Positions 37,697-46,922 of a stretch of 52,302 nt of DNA are shown here, one piece after another. The notes under the pieces were generated by a model, which made no database searches, had not been told where the DNA came from, and saw only the letters and a list, made by a program, of their open reading frames with translations. The DNA comes from Ferrovibrio sp. GTDB taxonomy: Bacteria; Pseudomonadota; Alphaproteobacteria; Ferrovibrionales; Ferrovibrionaceae. Every line of letters starts with the position of its first letter. Within the stretch, counting starts at the first letter, position 1. The stretch lies in contig NZ_JAOZVR010000086.1 in assembly GCF_025869515.1 (NCBI RefSeq), forward strand, positions 1 through 52,302, in the 5' to 3' direction. The translations under genes and the position numbers were made by a program.

Positions 37697-38722
37697 ATGA
37701 GGACGCTTACCAGGCACTCCGCCCTTTGCGGAGCCGTTGTTGTTGCGTTGCTGGCAGGGCAAGCCCGGGCGGCCGATCCGATCAAGCTGCGCGTCGCGGA
37801 TTCTTTCCCCAGCGGCCATTACATCGGCGAAAAGATCACCAAGGTCTGGCTCGCCGAGCTGACCAAGCGCTCCAACGGCGCCGTGACTTTCGAATACTAT
37901 CCGGGCGAGCAGCTCGGTAAGGTCAAGGACATGCTGACGCTGACCCAGAGCGGCGTTACCGATATCGGCTATGTGCCGCCCTCCTTCGTCACCGACAAGA
38001 TGCCGCTCTCGGCGGTGGCCGAACTGCCGGCCAGCTTCACGGAATCCTGCCAGGGCACGATGGCCTACTTCAAGCTGGCGCGGGATGGCGGCATCCTCGA
38101 TCAGCGCGAATTCAAGCCGACCGGTATCCGGCTGCTCTACACCATCGTGTTGCCGCCTTATCAGGTCTTCCTCGGCAAGAAGAAGATCGAGAACCTGAAG
38201 TCGATCGAAGGCCTGAAGATCCGCAGCAGCGGCGGCGCCAAGGAACTGGCGGTACGCAAGCTGGGCGCCGTGCCGATCTCGATGTCGACGCCTGAAGTCT
38301 ACGAAGCACTGTCGCGCGGTACCATCGACGGCATGCTGTTCCCGTTCTCGTCGATCTACTCCTACGATCTGCAGGGTCTGCTCAAGAGCACCACGGTGGG
38401 CGAGAATTTCGGCAGCTTCGTGGTCAACTACGTGATCAGCGAGCGGAAGTGGAAGACCCTGCCGGCCGATGTGCGCAAGCTGTTCGACAGCATGGCCGAG
38501 GAAACCAGCCGGCGCGCCTGCGGAATCTCCCAGGCCGGCGAAAAGGCCGACCAGGAGCGGCTCGGCAAATCCGGTGTTGAACTGGTGACGCTCAGCGCGG
38601 CCGACAAGGCCGCCGTGCGCCAGCATATGGCGGGCGTGAATGTCGAATGGGCCCAGGGGCTCGACAAGCGCGGCAAGCCCGGCACCGAAGTCCTCAAGGC
38701 CTTCGAGGAGGCGTTGAAATGA
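37697..38722 (+). CDS. TRAP transporter DctP-type solute-binding protein, copy 1
   Basis: 341 residues with a Sec signal peptide (MRTLTRHSALCGAVVVALLA, cleaved after ARA). It is a periplasmic binding protein of a tripartite ATP-independent importer. VADSFPSGHYIGEKITKVWL, QLGKVKDMLTLTQSGVTDIG and the conserved Arg R176 in GLKIRSSGG, which binds carboxylate groups, are visible. GGAGG lies 9 bases before the ATG. The stop overlaps the ATG of a second, clearly related binding protein. The membrane subunits are encoded 8 kb further on in the same operon. The substrate is therefore an organic acid. Confidence 0.95.
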   Translation: MRTLTRHSALCGAVVVALLAGQARAADPIKLRVADSFPSGHYIGEKITKVWLAELTKRSNGAVTFEYYPGEQLGKVKDMLTLTQSGVTDIGYVPPSFVTDKMPLSAVAELPASFTESCQGTMAYFKLARDGGILDQREFKPTGIRLLYTIVLPPYQVFLGKKKIENLKSIEGLKIRSSGGAKELAVRKLGAVPISMSTPEVYEALSRGTIDGMLFPFSSIYSYDLQGLLKSTTVGENFGSFVVNYVISERKWKTLPADVRKLFDSMAEETSRRACGISQAGEKADQERLGKSGVELVTLSAADKAAVRQHMAGVNVEWAQGLDKRGKPGTEVLKAFEEALK

Positions 38723-39744
38723 TTGCCCGTATTACCACGATTGCCGCTCTGTTCGGCGTCATGGCGGCGACGCCGGCCATGGCTCAGCAGCAGAAGATGC
38801 GTGTGGCCGACAGCCTGCCGGTCGGACACTTCTTTGCCGAATACGGCACCAAGTTCTGGATGGCCGAAGTCGAGCGCATGACCAACGGCAAGGTCGGCTT
38901 CGAATACTATCCGTCCGAACAGCTCGGCAAGGCCAAGGATCTGCTCAGCCTGACCCAGACCGGCGTGGCCGATATTGGCTATGTCGTGCCGTCCTACGTG
39001 TCCGAGAAGATGCCGCTGTCGGCGGTGGCCGAACTGCCCGGCAGTTTTGCCACCGGCTGTGCCGGCACTCTGGCCTATTACAGGCTGGCGACCGGCGACG
39101 GCATCCTGGCCAAGCGTGAATTCGCTGCCAACAACGTGCGCATGATCTTCACGCTGGTGCTGCCGCCATATCAGGTCTTCACCGGCAAGGCGAAGCTGGA
39201 CGGCCACAAGAGCCTGAACGGCCTGAAGCTGCGTACCGCCGGCGGTGCGATGGACGCCACGGTGCGTGCCTATGGCGGCGTGCCGGTGCGCATGGCGGCG
39301 CCGGAAATCTACGAATCGCTGTCGCGCGGCACCATCGACGGCATGCTGCTGCCCTATGCCAGCGTGGTGTCCTACGACCTCGCCGGCCTGACCAAATTCT
39401 CGACCACCGACGAGAATTTCGGCTCCGCCGTGCTGACCTACCTGATCGGCGAGGCGAAGTGGAAGAAGCTGGCACCGGATGTGCAGGCGGCCATCGCGAA
39501 GGCGGGCGAGGCGGCCACGCGTCGGGCTTGCGAGATGACGGACAGGGAAGTGCAGTCCGACATCGCCAAGATCCGTGCCAAGGGCACCATCATGGGTCCG
39601 TTCCCGGCCGCCGAGAAACAGGCGGTCGCCGGCATTTCCTCAGGGATTGCCAAGGAATGGGCCGACAGCCTCGACAAGCGCGGCAAGCCCGGTTCGGACG
39701 TACTCGCGGCCTATCGCAAGGCGCTGGCGGAGGTGCAGAAGTAA
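38719..39744 (+). CDS. TRAP transporter DctP-type solute-binding protein, copy 2
   Basis: 341 residues from the ATG at 38719, which overlaps the previous stop (ATGA). Signal peptide MIARITTIAALFGVMAATPA with an AMA cleavage site. It is a tandem paralogue of the preceding gene, with many shared blocks (EYYP-EQLGK-KD-L-LTQ, KMPLSAVAELP, VLPPYQVF, YE-LSRGTIDGML, LDKRGKPG). The carboxylate-binding Arg is R172 in GLKLRTAGG. Residues around the pocket differ (IRSSGGAKELAV against LRTAGGAMDATV), so the two may bind related acids. The next gene starts directly after its stop. Confidence 0.95.
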   Translation: MIARITTIAALFGVMAATPAMAQQQKMRVADSLPVGHFFAEYGTKFWMAEVERMTNGKVGFEYYPSEQLGKAKDLLSLTQTGVADIGYVVPSYVSEKMPLSAVAELPGSFATGCAGTLAYYRLATGDGILAKREFAANNVRMIFTLVLPPYQVFTGKAKLDGHKSLNGLKLRTAGGAMDATVRAYGGVPVRMAAPEIYESLSRGTIDGMLLPYASVVSYDLAGLTKFSTTDENFGSAVLTYLIGEAKWKKLAPDVQAAIAKAGEAATRRACEMTDREVQSDIAKIRAKGTIMGPFPAAEKQAVAGISSGIAKEWADSLDKRGKPGSDVLAAYRKALAEVQK

Positions 39745-40956
39745 ATGCCTGGTCCGCTTGAGGGTGTTCGCATCATCGACCTCACCACCGTGCTGATGGG
39801 GCCCTATGCCACCGTGATGTTCGGTGACATGGGCGCCGATGTCATCAAGGTGGAGCCGCCGCAGGGCGATCTGGTCCGCGGTCTCGGGCCGGCGCGCCAT
39901 GCGGATATGGGGCCGATCTTCCTGCATGCCAACCGCAGCAAGCGCAGTATCGTGCTTGACCTCAAGCAGCCGGCCGGGCGCGAAGCGCTGCTGCGGCTGG
40001 CCGGCACGGCCGATGTGCTGTTCTACAATGTGCGGCCGCAGGCGATGGCCCGCCTCGGCCTGTCGTATGAGGATGTCGCTGCAGTCAATCCCGGCATCAT
40101 CTATGCCGGCGTGTTCGGTTACGGCCAGGACGGACCCTATGCGGCCCGTCCGGCCTATGACGACCTGATTCAGGGAGCGGCCTGCCTGCCGACGCTCTAT
40201 CAGCTCGCCGGTGGCCACGAGCCGCGCTATGTGCCGCTCACCATGGCCGACCGCGTCGTCGGCCTCACGGCCTTCGGCAATATTCTCGGCGCGCTGTATC
40301 ACCGTCAGCGCACCGGACAGGGCCAGCGCATCGACATTCCGATGTTCGAGACCATGGCGAGCTTTGTGCTGGGCGATCACATGGGCGGTCGCAGCTTCGA
40401 GCCGCCACTCGGCAAGCCGGGTTATGCGCGCCTGCTGGCGGCTGCGCGCAAGCCTTTCCGCACCAGCGACGGCTATGTCTGCGTATTGATCTATAACGAC
40501 AAGCAGTGGCGCAGCTTCTTCAATGCCATCGGCCAGCCCGACAAGCTGGACAAGGACCCGCGCTTCGCCGATCTGGCCAGCCGGACCCGGCATATCGATG
40601 AGTTGTATGCCGAAATCGCCGAGACCATCGCCGGGCGCAGCACCGAGGCCTGGCTGCAGCTGCTGCACGAGGCCGACATTCCGGCCATGCCGTTGCACGA
40701 TCTCGACAGCATTTTCGACGATCCGCATCTCAACGCCACGGGGTTCTTCCAGACCACCGAGCACCCGAGCGAAGGCACGCTGCGCACCATGCGCTACCCC
40801 AGCACCTGGTCGCAGAGCCAGCCCGGTCCGACGCGGCCGACGCCACGCTGCGGCGAGCATAGCAGCGAAGTGCTGCGCGAGGCCGGCTACAGCGAGGCCG
40901 AGATCGCCCGGCTGCGCGCCGACAAGGTCACGCGCGACGCCGGCGAAGCCGCTTAA
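39745..40956 (+). CDS. CaiB/BaiF-type (family III) CoA-transferase
   Basis: 403 residues. The N-terminal motif PLEGVRIIDLTTVLMGPYAT and FGDMGADVIKVEPPQGDLVR are typical of this family. The catalytic Asp is D169 in PLTMADRVVG, the position of D169 in formyl-CoA transferase. GQGQRIDIPMFETM follows. It would move CoA from a donor such as succinyl-CoA onto the imported acid. It starts immediately after the second DctP gene, an arrangement that suggests activation of the transported substrate. Substrate unknown. Confidence 0.92.
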   Translation: MPGPLEGVRIIDLTTVLMGPYATVMFGDMGADVIKVEPPQGDLVRGLGPARHADMGPIFLHANRSKRSIVLDLKQPAGREALLRLAGTADVLFYNVRPQAMARLGLSYEDVAAVNPGIIYAGVFGYGQDGPYAARPAYDDLIQGAACLPTLYQLAGGHEPRYVPLTMADRVVGLTAFGNILGALYHRQRTGQGQRIDIPMFETMASFVLGDHMGGRSFEPPLGKPGYARLLAAARKPFRTSDGYVCVLIYNDKQWRSFFNAIGQPDKLDKDPRFADLASRTRHIDELYAEIAETIAGRSTEAWLQLLHEADIPAMPLHDLDSIFDDPHLNATGFFQTTEHPSEGTLRTMRYPSTWSQSQPGPTRPTPRCGEHSSEVLREAGYSEAEIARLRADKVTRDAGEAA

Positions 40957-40973
40957 GTCAACGGAGGAATATC

Positions 40974-42140
40974 ATGGATTTCGCGCTCACCCCGGAGCAG
41001 GACGCTATCCGCGAATCGATTTCCGGAATCTGCAGCCGTTTCGGCGACGATTACTGGTTGAAGAAGGATAAGGACGGCGGCTATCCCGCCGAGCTGCACC
41101 AGGCACTCGCCAGGGATGGCTGGCTCGGCATCTGCATCCCCGAGGAATACGGCGGTGCCGGGCTCGGCATCACCGAAGCCGCCATCATGATGGAGACGAT
41201 TGCGGCTTCCGGCGCCGGCATGTCGGGCGCCTCGGCCGTGCATATGAATATCTTTGGCCTCAATCCGGTCGTGGTGTTCGGCAACGACGAGCAGAAGCAG
41301 CGCATGCTGCCGCCGCTGGTGCAGGGCAGGCACCGGGCCTGTTTCGCCGTCACCGAGCCGAATACCGGCCTGAACACCACGCAACTGAAGCTGAAGGCCG
41401 AGCTCCGCAACGACCATTACCTGATGCATGGCGCCAAGGTCTGGATTTCGACCGCCCAGGTGGCTGAGAAGATGCTGATCCTGGCGCGCACCACGCCGCT
41501 GGAAGAAGTGAAGAAGCCGACCGAAGGCCTCAGCCTGTTCTACACCGATTTCGACCGCAAGTTCATCGAGGTGCGCGAGATCGAGAAGATGGGCCGCAAG
41601 GCGGTCGACTCCAATCAGGTTTTCATCGACGGCCTGCGCGTGCCGATGGAGGATCGCATCGGCGAGGAAGGCCGCGGCTTCGAATACATCCTGCACGGCA
41701 TGAACCCCGAGCGCATCCTGATCGGTGCCGAAGCCGTCGGCCTCGGCCGGGTCGCGCTCAGGAAGGCGACGCAATATGCCAATGAACGCGTGGTGTTCAA
41801 CCGGCCGATCGGCAAGAACCAGGCGATCCAGCATCCGCTGGCCGAATCCTGGATGGAACTGGAAGCCGCCTGGCTGATGGTGATGTCGGCCGCCTGGCAG
41901 TACGACAGCGGCAAGGTGAGCGGCGCCGCTGCCAATGCGGCCAAGTATCTCGCCGCCGAAGCCGGCTTCAAGGCCTGCCAGACCGCGGTGATGACCCATG
42001 GCGGCTATGGCTATGCCAAGGAATATCATGTCGAGCGTTATCTCCGGGAATCGCTGATCCCGCGGATCGCGCCGATCAGCCCGCAGCTCATCCTCTGCTT
42101 CATCGCGGAGCGTGTGCTCGGCCTGCCGAAATCCTACTGA
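40974..42140 (+). CDS. acyl-CoA dehydrogenase family protein
   Basis: 388 residues with the three ACAD regions: N-terminal helices (FALTPEQDAIRE, GICIPEEYGGAGLGITE), the beta domain (CFAVTEPNTGLNTTQL, GAKVWISTAQVAEKML) and the C-terminal helices (NERVVFNRPIGKNQAIQHPL, MTHGGYGYAKEYHVERYLRE). It should put a double bond alpha,beta to the CoA ester using FAD. At the place where many ACADs carry the YEGT Glu, this protein reads RIAPISPQLI, so its base must come from elsewhere, as in isovaleryl-CoA-type enzymes. GGAGG precedes the ATG. It lies inside the TRAP/CoA operon. Confidence 0.93.
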   Translation: MDFALTPEQDAIRESISGICSRFGDDYWLKKDKDGGYPAELHQALARDGWLGICIPEEYGGAGLGITEAAIMMETIAASGAGMSGASAVHMNIFGLNPVVVFGNDEQKQRMLPPLVQGRHRACFAVTEPNTGLNTTQLKLKAELRNDHYLMHGAKVWISTAQVAEKMLILARTTPLEEVKKPTEGLSLFYTDFDRKFIEVREIEKMGRKAVDSNQVFIDGLRVPMEDRIGEEGRGFEYILHGMNPERILIGAEAVGLGRVALRKATQYANERVVFNRPIGKNQAIQHPLAESWMELEAAWLMVMSAAWQYDSGKVSGAAANAAKYLAAEAGFKACQTAVMTHGGYGYAKEYHVERYLRESLIPRIAPISPQLILCFIAERVLGLPKSY

Positions 42141-42146
42141 CGCGCC

Positions 42147-43415
42147 ATGCTGCTGCAGCCCGACAGCCTCGACTTTGCCCGCTGGGTCAAACCCGGCGAT
42201 ACGGTCGTCTGTGGGCAGGGCACAGCCGAGCCGTGCAGCCTGACCCGGCGGCTGGTGGCGCAGGCGGATGCGCTCGGCCCGCTGCGGCTGTTTCTGGGAC
42301 CGGTCTTCTCCGACAGCTTTCCGGCGGAGGCTTCGGCGAAACTCACCTTCACCGGCTATTGCGGCATCGGCAGGGCGGCGCAACTGTCGCGGGCCGGCCG
42401 CCTGGATATTCTGACCAGCCATTACAGTCAGCTGGCGCCGCAGTTTGCCAGCGGCCGGCTGCCGGCCGATGTGGTGCTGCTGCAACTCGCGCCGCCGCGC
42501 CATGGGCGACGCCACAGCCTGGGCCTGGCTTGCGATTACACGCTGGCAGCGGCGCGGCGGGCGCGTGTGGTGATCGCCGAGGTGAACGGGGACGTGCCCT
42601 GGACCCATGGCGGCGAGATTCCCGCCGATCTGCGCATTGATGCCTTTGTGGCGGCCGACCAGCCACCGCTGGAACTGCCTTCGGCGACGATCGGCGAGAC
42701 GGAACGGCAGATCGCTGCTCATGTCAGCCGCTTCATTCCCGATGGCGCCACGCTGCAACTGGGCATCGGCAGCATCCCCGATGCCATCATGGCCAGCCTG
42801 CAGGACCGCCGCGATCTCGGTCTCCACTCCGGCATGGCGGGTGACAGTGTCTGTGCCCTGATCGAGACCGGTGTCATCACCAATGCGCGCAAGGCCATCG
42901 ATCCCGGTGTCAGCATCACCGGGGTGCTGTTCGGCGGGCGACGGCTTTACGATTACGCCGACGACAACCCCGCGATCCGCCTGGCACCGTCGGACTATAC
43001 CCATGCGCCGGCCGTGATCGGCCGGCTGCGCGATTTCATGGCGATCAATTCCGCCATCGAGGTCGATCTGACCGGCCAGGTCAATGCGGAAGTGGTGGAT
43101 GGCACCTATCTCGGCGCCGTCGGCGGCCAGCTCGATTTCACCCGTGCCGCCAATGCCGTGTCCGGCGGTCGCGCCATCATCGCACTGCCGGCCACCGCCC
43201 GGGGCGGCAGCATCAGCCGCATCGTGGCGCAGCTCGGCGCCGGAGTCGTCACCACGCCGCGCAGCGACGCCGATCTGGTCGTCACCGAATGCGGCGTTGC
43301 CGAACTGCGCGGCTGCACGCTGGCCGAACGGGCGCGGCGCATGATCGCGATTGCGGCGCCGGACTGGCGCGACAGGCTGCAGCAGGCGGCGATGCCGTTG
43401 CTGCGCGCAGGATAA
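42147..43415 (+). CDS. acetyl-CoA hydrolase/transferase family (family I) CoA-transferase
   Basis: 422 residues of the 4-hydroxybutyrate CoA-transferase / acetyl-CoA hydrolase family. Visible blocks are LQLGIGSIPDAIMASLQDRR, DLGLHSGMAGDSVCALIETG and NSAIEVDLTGQVNAEVVDG, whose Glu is the expected nucleophile. Further on are GGSISRIVAQLGAGVVTTPR and VVTECGVAELRG. Members include itaconate and 4-hydroxybutyrate CoA-transferases (RipA/Cat2 type). It is the second CoA-transferase of the operon and from an unrelated family. It begins 6 bases after the dehydrogenase. Confidence 0.9.
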   Translation: MLLQPDSLDFARWVKPGDTVVCGQGTAEPCSLTRRLVAQADALGPLRLFLGPVFSDSFPAEASAKLTFTGYCGIGRAAQLSRAGRLDILTSHYSQLAPQFASGRLPADVVLLQLAPPRHGRRHSLGLACDYTLAAARRARVVIAEVNGDVPWTHGGEIPADLRIDAFVAADQPPLELPSATIGETERQIAAHVSRFIPDGATLQLGIGSIPDAIMASLQDRRDLGLHSGMAGDSVCALIETGVITNARKAIDPGVSITGVLFGGRRLYDYADDNPAIRLAPSDYTHAPAVIGRLRDFMAINSAIEVDLTGQVNAEVVDGTYLGAVGGQLDFTRAANAVSGGRAIIALPATARGGSISRIVAQLGAGVVTTPRSDADLVVTECGVAELRGCTLAERARRMIAIAAPDWRDRLQQAAMPLLRAG

Positions 43416-43428
43416 CAGGAGGACAGAC

Positions 43429-43881
43429 ATGCATATCATCGGACGCGGCTTCATCTGGGACGACCTGAAAGTCGGTTACCAGTTCCGCACGGCAGCCCGC
43501 ACTATCGCCGAAGCTGACCTGGTGAATTTCGTCGGCGTCAGCTGGATGAACGAGGAGCTGTTCACCAACGATTCCGACCGCGACCGCCGGGCCATCAAGG
43601 GTCGTGTCGTCCCGGGCGTGATGGTCTATGCCATCGCCGAAGGACTGCTCACCCCCAGCATGCAGGAAACCGGCCTGGCATTCCTCAATGCCACCGTCGA
43701 TATCAAGGGCCCGACCTGCGTCGGCGACACCGTGCATGTCGAATGCGAAGTGATCGAGATGCGGCCGACCTCCAAGCCTGATCGCGGCCTGGTGCGCACC
43801 ATGAACAAGGTGGTCACCCATGCCGGCGCGGTCACGCTCGCCTACAATCCGCTGCGCATGATGCAGCGTCGCCAGGCCTGA
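43429..43881 (+). CDS. MaoC-like hotdog-fold protein, catalytic residues missing
   Basis: 150 residues from the ATG at 43429, with AGGAGG six bases upstream. The hotdog fold of MaoC dehydratases is recognisable from [35 protein letters not shown] and [14 protein letters not shown]. The usual hydratase motif D-x-N-P-x-H is replaced by SWMNEEL (38-44), with Trp for the Asp and Leu for the His. It may be a structural partner of the second MaoC protein in this operon or have another activity. It overlaps nothing and is followed at 7 bases by the racemase gene. Confidence 0.85.
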   Translation: MHIIGRGFIWDDLKVGYQFRTAARTIAEADLVNFVGVSWMNEELFTNDSDRDRRAIKGRVVPGVMVYAIAEGLLTPSMQETGLAFLNATVDIKGPTCVGDTVHVECEVIEMRPTSKPDRGLVRTMNKVVTHAGAVTLAYNPLRMMQRRQA

Positions 43882-43888
43882 TCGTACC

Positions 43889-44998
43889 GTGGGCCCGCTC
43901 GCCGGCTATCGCATCGTGGAATTCGCAGGTATCGGCCCGGCGCCGATGGCGGCGATGCTGCTTGCCGATATGGGCGCCACGGTGCTGCGGCTCGACCGGC
44001 CCGAACAGGCCGCCGATCTCGGCATCGAGAAGCCGGCGCGCTTCAATCTGCTCAATCGTGGCCGTGAGACGCTCAAGCTCGACCTCAAATCACCCGCCGG
44101 ACTGCAGACCGCGCTTAATCTTATTGGCCAGGCCGATGCCCTGATCGAAGGCTTCCGGCCCGGCACGATGGAGCGGATCGGCCTTGGCCCGGATATCTGC
44201 TTTGCGCGCAATCCGCGGCTGGTCTATGGCCGCATGACCGGCTGGGGCCAGGATGGCCCGCTGGCGCCGACGGCCGGGCATGATCTCAACTACATCGCGC
44301 TGACCGGCGCCCTTCATGCCATCGGCCGGCAGGGAGCGGCGCCGACGCCGCCGCTCAATCTGGTCGGCGATTTCGGCGGCGGGTCGCTGTACCTCGCCTT
44401 CGGCATGGTCTGCGCACTGCTCGAAGCGAGAAAGTCAGGGCAGGGGCAGGTGGTCGATGCGGCTATGGTGGATGGCGCGGCGTCACTGATGACATCCTTC
44501 TATGGCCTGCATGCCGCCGGCCTGCACAGCGATGCGCGCGGCGAGAATATCCTCGATTCCGGTGCGCCCTTCTATGACTGCTACGAATGCGCCGACGGCA
44601 AATTCCTGGCTGTCGCGCCAATCGAAAAGCGCTTCCGTGCCGTGATGCTGGAGCGGATCGGGCTCGATCCCGCCTGCCTGCCGTCGCTCGACGACCCGGC
44701 GCAGTGGGGCAAAGCCAGGACAATCCTCGCCGCGCATTTCCGCAGTCGCCCGCGCGATGCCTGGATGGCGCTGCTGGACGGCAGCGATGCCTGCGTATCG
44801 CCGGTGCTGTCGCTGGCCGAGGCGCCGGATCACCCACATCACCGTGCCCGCGGCAGCTTTATCGAGATTGACGGCGTGGTGCAGCCGGCGCCGGCGCCAC
44901 GGTTCAGTCGCACCCGGCCGGACCGGCCGACGCCGCCGCAGACGGCTCCGCGCAGTCAGGATGCGATCCTGGCTGACTGGGGCTTGGGCAGGAATTGA
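43889..44998 (+). CDS. alpha-methylacyl-CoA racemase (CaiB superfamily)
   Basis: 369 residues, GTG start, beginning [20 protein letters not shown]. The racemase signature is present: H131 in [15 protein letters not shown]161 in [13 protein letters not shown] and E246 in APIEKRF. H126, D156 and E241 of the mycobacterial enzyme are each five residues earlier, so the spacing is conserved. [16 protein letters not shown] is also typical. It inverts the configuration of 2-methylacyl-CoA esters. This is the clearest hint that the substrate of the operon is a methyl-branched acid. It is translated 7 bases after the first MaoC-like gene. Confidence 0.9.
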   Translation: MGPLAGYRIVEFAGIGPAPMAAMLLADMGATVLRLDRPEQAADLGIEKPARFNLLNRGRETLKLDLKSPAGLQTALNLIGQADALIEGFRPGTMERIGLGPDICFARNPRLVYGRMTGWGQDGPLAPTAGHDLNYIALTGALHAIGRQGAAPTPPLNLVGDFGGGSLYLAFGMVCALLEARKSGQGQVVDAAMVDGAASLMTSFYGLHAAGLHSDARGENILDSGAPFYDCYECADGKFLAVAPIEKRFRAVMLERIGLDPACLPSLDDPAQWGKARTILAAHFRSRPRDAWMALLDGSDACVSPVLSLAEAPDHPHHRARGSFIEIDGVVQPAPAPRFSRTRPDRPTPPQTAPRSQDAILADWGLGRN

Positions 44999-45017
44999 CA
45001 GAGGGAGACGCAGAGCA

Positions 45018-45470
45018 ATGGCCGGTTTGTATTTCGACGAGCTGATGGTGGGCCGGGTGTTCGACCATGAATGGACCCGCACGGTCACGGAAATGGACAA
45101 CACGCTGTTCAGCACGCTGACCATGAACGTGCAGCCCCTGCATCTCGACGAGCATTTCTCGGCGACCACGGAATTTGGCCAGCGCATCGTCAACAGTCTC
45201 TTCACGCTCGGCCTGATGATCGGCATGACCGTGAACGACACCACCCTGCGCACCACCATCGCCAACCTGGGCATGACCGATGTGCGCTTCCCCAAGCCGG
45301 TTTTCCACGGCGACACCCTGCGGGTACGCACCGAGGTGATCTCGCGCCGCGAGAGCAAGTCGCGCCCCGATGCGGGTCTGGTCGAGTTCGAGCACACCGC
45401 ATTCAACCAGCGCGACGAGATGGTGGCCGTCTGCCGCCGCACGGCCCTGATGCGACGGAAAAAGGCGTAA
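45018..45470 (+). CDS. MaoC-family (enoyl-CoA) hydratase-like protein
   Basis: 150 residues from the ATG at 45018. The hotdog fold contains [19 protein letters not shown] (36-54), which aligns with the G-D-x-N-P-x-H hydratase motif. The His (H42) and following Asp are present but the catalytic Asp position is N37. [20 protein letters not shown] and [10 protein letters not shown] are family features. Proteins of this type occur beside CitE-like lyases and are thought to hydrate branched-chain unsaturated diacyl-CoA esters. It is followed 3 bases later by the lyase gene. Confidence 0.88.
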   Translation: MAGLYFDELMVGRVFDHEWTRTVTEMDNTLFSTLTMNVQPLHLDEHFSATTEFGQRIVNSLFTLGLMIGMTVNDTTLRTTIANLGMTDVRFPKPVFHGDTLRVRTEVISRRESKSRPDAGLVEFEHTAFNQRDEMVAVCRRTALMRRKKA

Positions 45471-45473
45471 GCC

Positions 45474-46334
45474 ATGCGTTCGATGCTGTTCGTTCCGGGC
45501 GACAGTCGCCGGAAATTCGACAAGGCCGTTACCACCGCGGCCGATATGCTGATCCTCGACTTGGAGGATTCGGTGGCGGCCGGCCGCAAGGTCGAAGCGC
45601 GGGCCATTACCGCCGACATGCTGGCGGTGCCGTCCCGCCGCGCGGCCCTGTTCGTGCGGGTCAATGCCTTCGACACCGGCGAAACCCTGGCCGACCTGGC
45701 AGCCGTGATGCCGGGCCGGCCCGATGGCGTTGTGTTGCCGAAATGCGGCGGCGGCACCGATGTTGCGAAGCTCGCCCTGTATCTAGATGCCTTCGAGGCG
45801 GCGCATGGTATCGCTGCCGGCCAGACGAAAATATTGGCCATTGTCACCGAAACCGCCGAGGCACTGTTCGGCCTCGACAGCTATAAAAATTCCAGCTCGC
45901 GGCTCTGCGGCATGATGTGGGGCGGGGAGGATCTGGCAGCCTCGCTGGGCGCCACCGAAAACCGCAGCAATGGCGTCTGGCACAGCCCCTATGTCATGGC
46001 GCGCAATCTCTGCCTGGCCGGTGCGGCGGCCGCGAATGTCGCCGCCATCGACACGGTCAGCACCGAGATCGGCAATCTCGAACGCATCGCCCAGGAAGCC
46101 CGCGAGGCCCGCCGCGACGGGTTCGCCGGCAAGGCGGTGATCCATCCCAATCACGTCGATACCGTGAATGCGGCCTTCACGCCCACGGCCGATGAACTGG
46201 CCTGGGCCCGGCGCATCATCGCGGCTTTCGCCGCCGACCCCGCCGCCGGCGTGGTGAAGATCGACGACAGGATGATCGACAAGCCGCATCTGCGCGCCGC
46301 CGAGCGGATCGTCGCCGCGGCGAAACAGCCATAA
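45474..46334 (+). CDS. CitE-type CoA-ester lyase (HpcH/HpaI aldolase family)
   Basis: 286 residues. A TIM-barrel lyase with MRSMLFVPGDSRRKFDKAVT (substrate Arg), LILDLEDSVAAGRK, VNAFDTGETLADL, the metal ligands in VTETAEALF and GGEDLAASLGA, and GKAVIHPNHVDTVN. Related enzymes cleave malyl-CoA, beta-methylmalyl-CoA or citramalyl-CoA into acetyl-CoA or propionyl-CoA plus an oxo acid. It lies right after a hydratase-like MaoC gene, so it would cleave the hydrated product. Citramalyl-CoA or methylmalyl-CoA lyase is my best guess. Confidence 0.9.
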   Translation: MRSMLFVPGDSRRKFDKAVTTAADMLILDLEDSVAAGRKVEARAITADMLAVPSRRAALFVRVNAFDTGETLADLAAVMPGRPDGVVLPKCGGGTDVAKLALYLDAFEAAHGIAAGQTKILAIVTETAEALFGLDSYKNSSSRLCGMMWGGEDLAASLGATENRSNGVWHSPYVMARNLCLAGAAAANVAAIDTVSTEIGNLERIAQEAREARRDGFAGKAVIHPNHVDTVNAAFTPTADELAWARRIIAAFAADPAAGVVKIDDRMIDKPHLRAAERIVAAAKQP

Positions 46335-46358
46335 AACAAGAAGAACGGGGAGGCAGGG

Positions 46359-46922
46359 ATGATACGAGCCATAAACAGGGCACTGCAGGGGATTGAGGAG
46401 GTCACGGGCCTGCTTGCGGCCCTGGTGATGTTCCTGATCATGATCATTGCCGCAGCCGATGTCGGCATGCGTTATCTCTTCAACAGTCCGTTCAGCTGGG
46501 CCTATGACCTGATTGCGCTCTATCTGATGACGGGACTGTTCTACTTTGCCCTGTCGGGTACGTTCGCGCATCACGCCCATGTCAGTGTCGATATCCTGCA
46601 GCATTACATGACGCCGCTGCAGCGCCGGCTCAGCGAAATCGTCGTCTGCGCCCTGTCGCTGCTGCTGTTCGCTGGCATCGCCTATGCCGGAGCGGGGCGG
46701 GCGCTGGACAGCTATATCGAAGACGACGTGCTTGCCGGCCTGATCCCGTGGCCGACCTGGCCGTCGATCGCGCTGGTGCCCTTCGGTGCAGGCCTGCTGA
46801 CCCTGCGGCTCGGCCTGCATCTGGTGGCGCATCTGGGCACCCTGATCACTGGAACGGAAACCATCGAACTCACTCCGGTCAGCGGCTCGCCGGAAGCGAT
46901 GGAACGGGAGATGGTAGAATGA
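46359..46922 (+). CDS. TRAP transporter small membrane subunit (DctQ)
   Basis: 187 residues with four membrane segments: LLAALVMFLIMIIAAADV (about 19-36), YDLIALYLMTGLFYFALSG, IVVCALSLLLFAGIAYAG and IALVPFGAGLLTLRLGL. R-Y-x-F-N-S-P-F-S-W, which lines the junction with the large subunit, is present (MRYLFNSPFSWAYDLI). It pairs with the DctM protein encoded by the overlapping next gene. The binding proteins lie eight kilobases upstream at the start of the same operon, an unusual split. Confidence 0.93.
   Translation: MIRAINRALQGIEEVTGLLAALVMFLIMIIAAADVGMRYLFNSPFSWAYDLIALYLMTGLFYFALSGTFAHHAHVSVDILQHYMTPLQRRLSEIVVCALSLLLFAGIAYAGAGRALDSYIEDDVLAGLIPWPTWPSIALVPFGAGLLTLRLGLHLVAHLGTLITGTETIELTPVSGSPEAMEREMVE

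Noticed and set aside
40953..43454. Minus-strand open frame of 833 residues
   Set aside because: Antisense to the dehydrogenase and the family I CoA-transferase, no domains.
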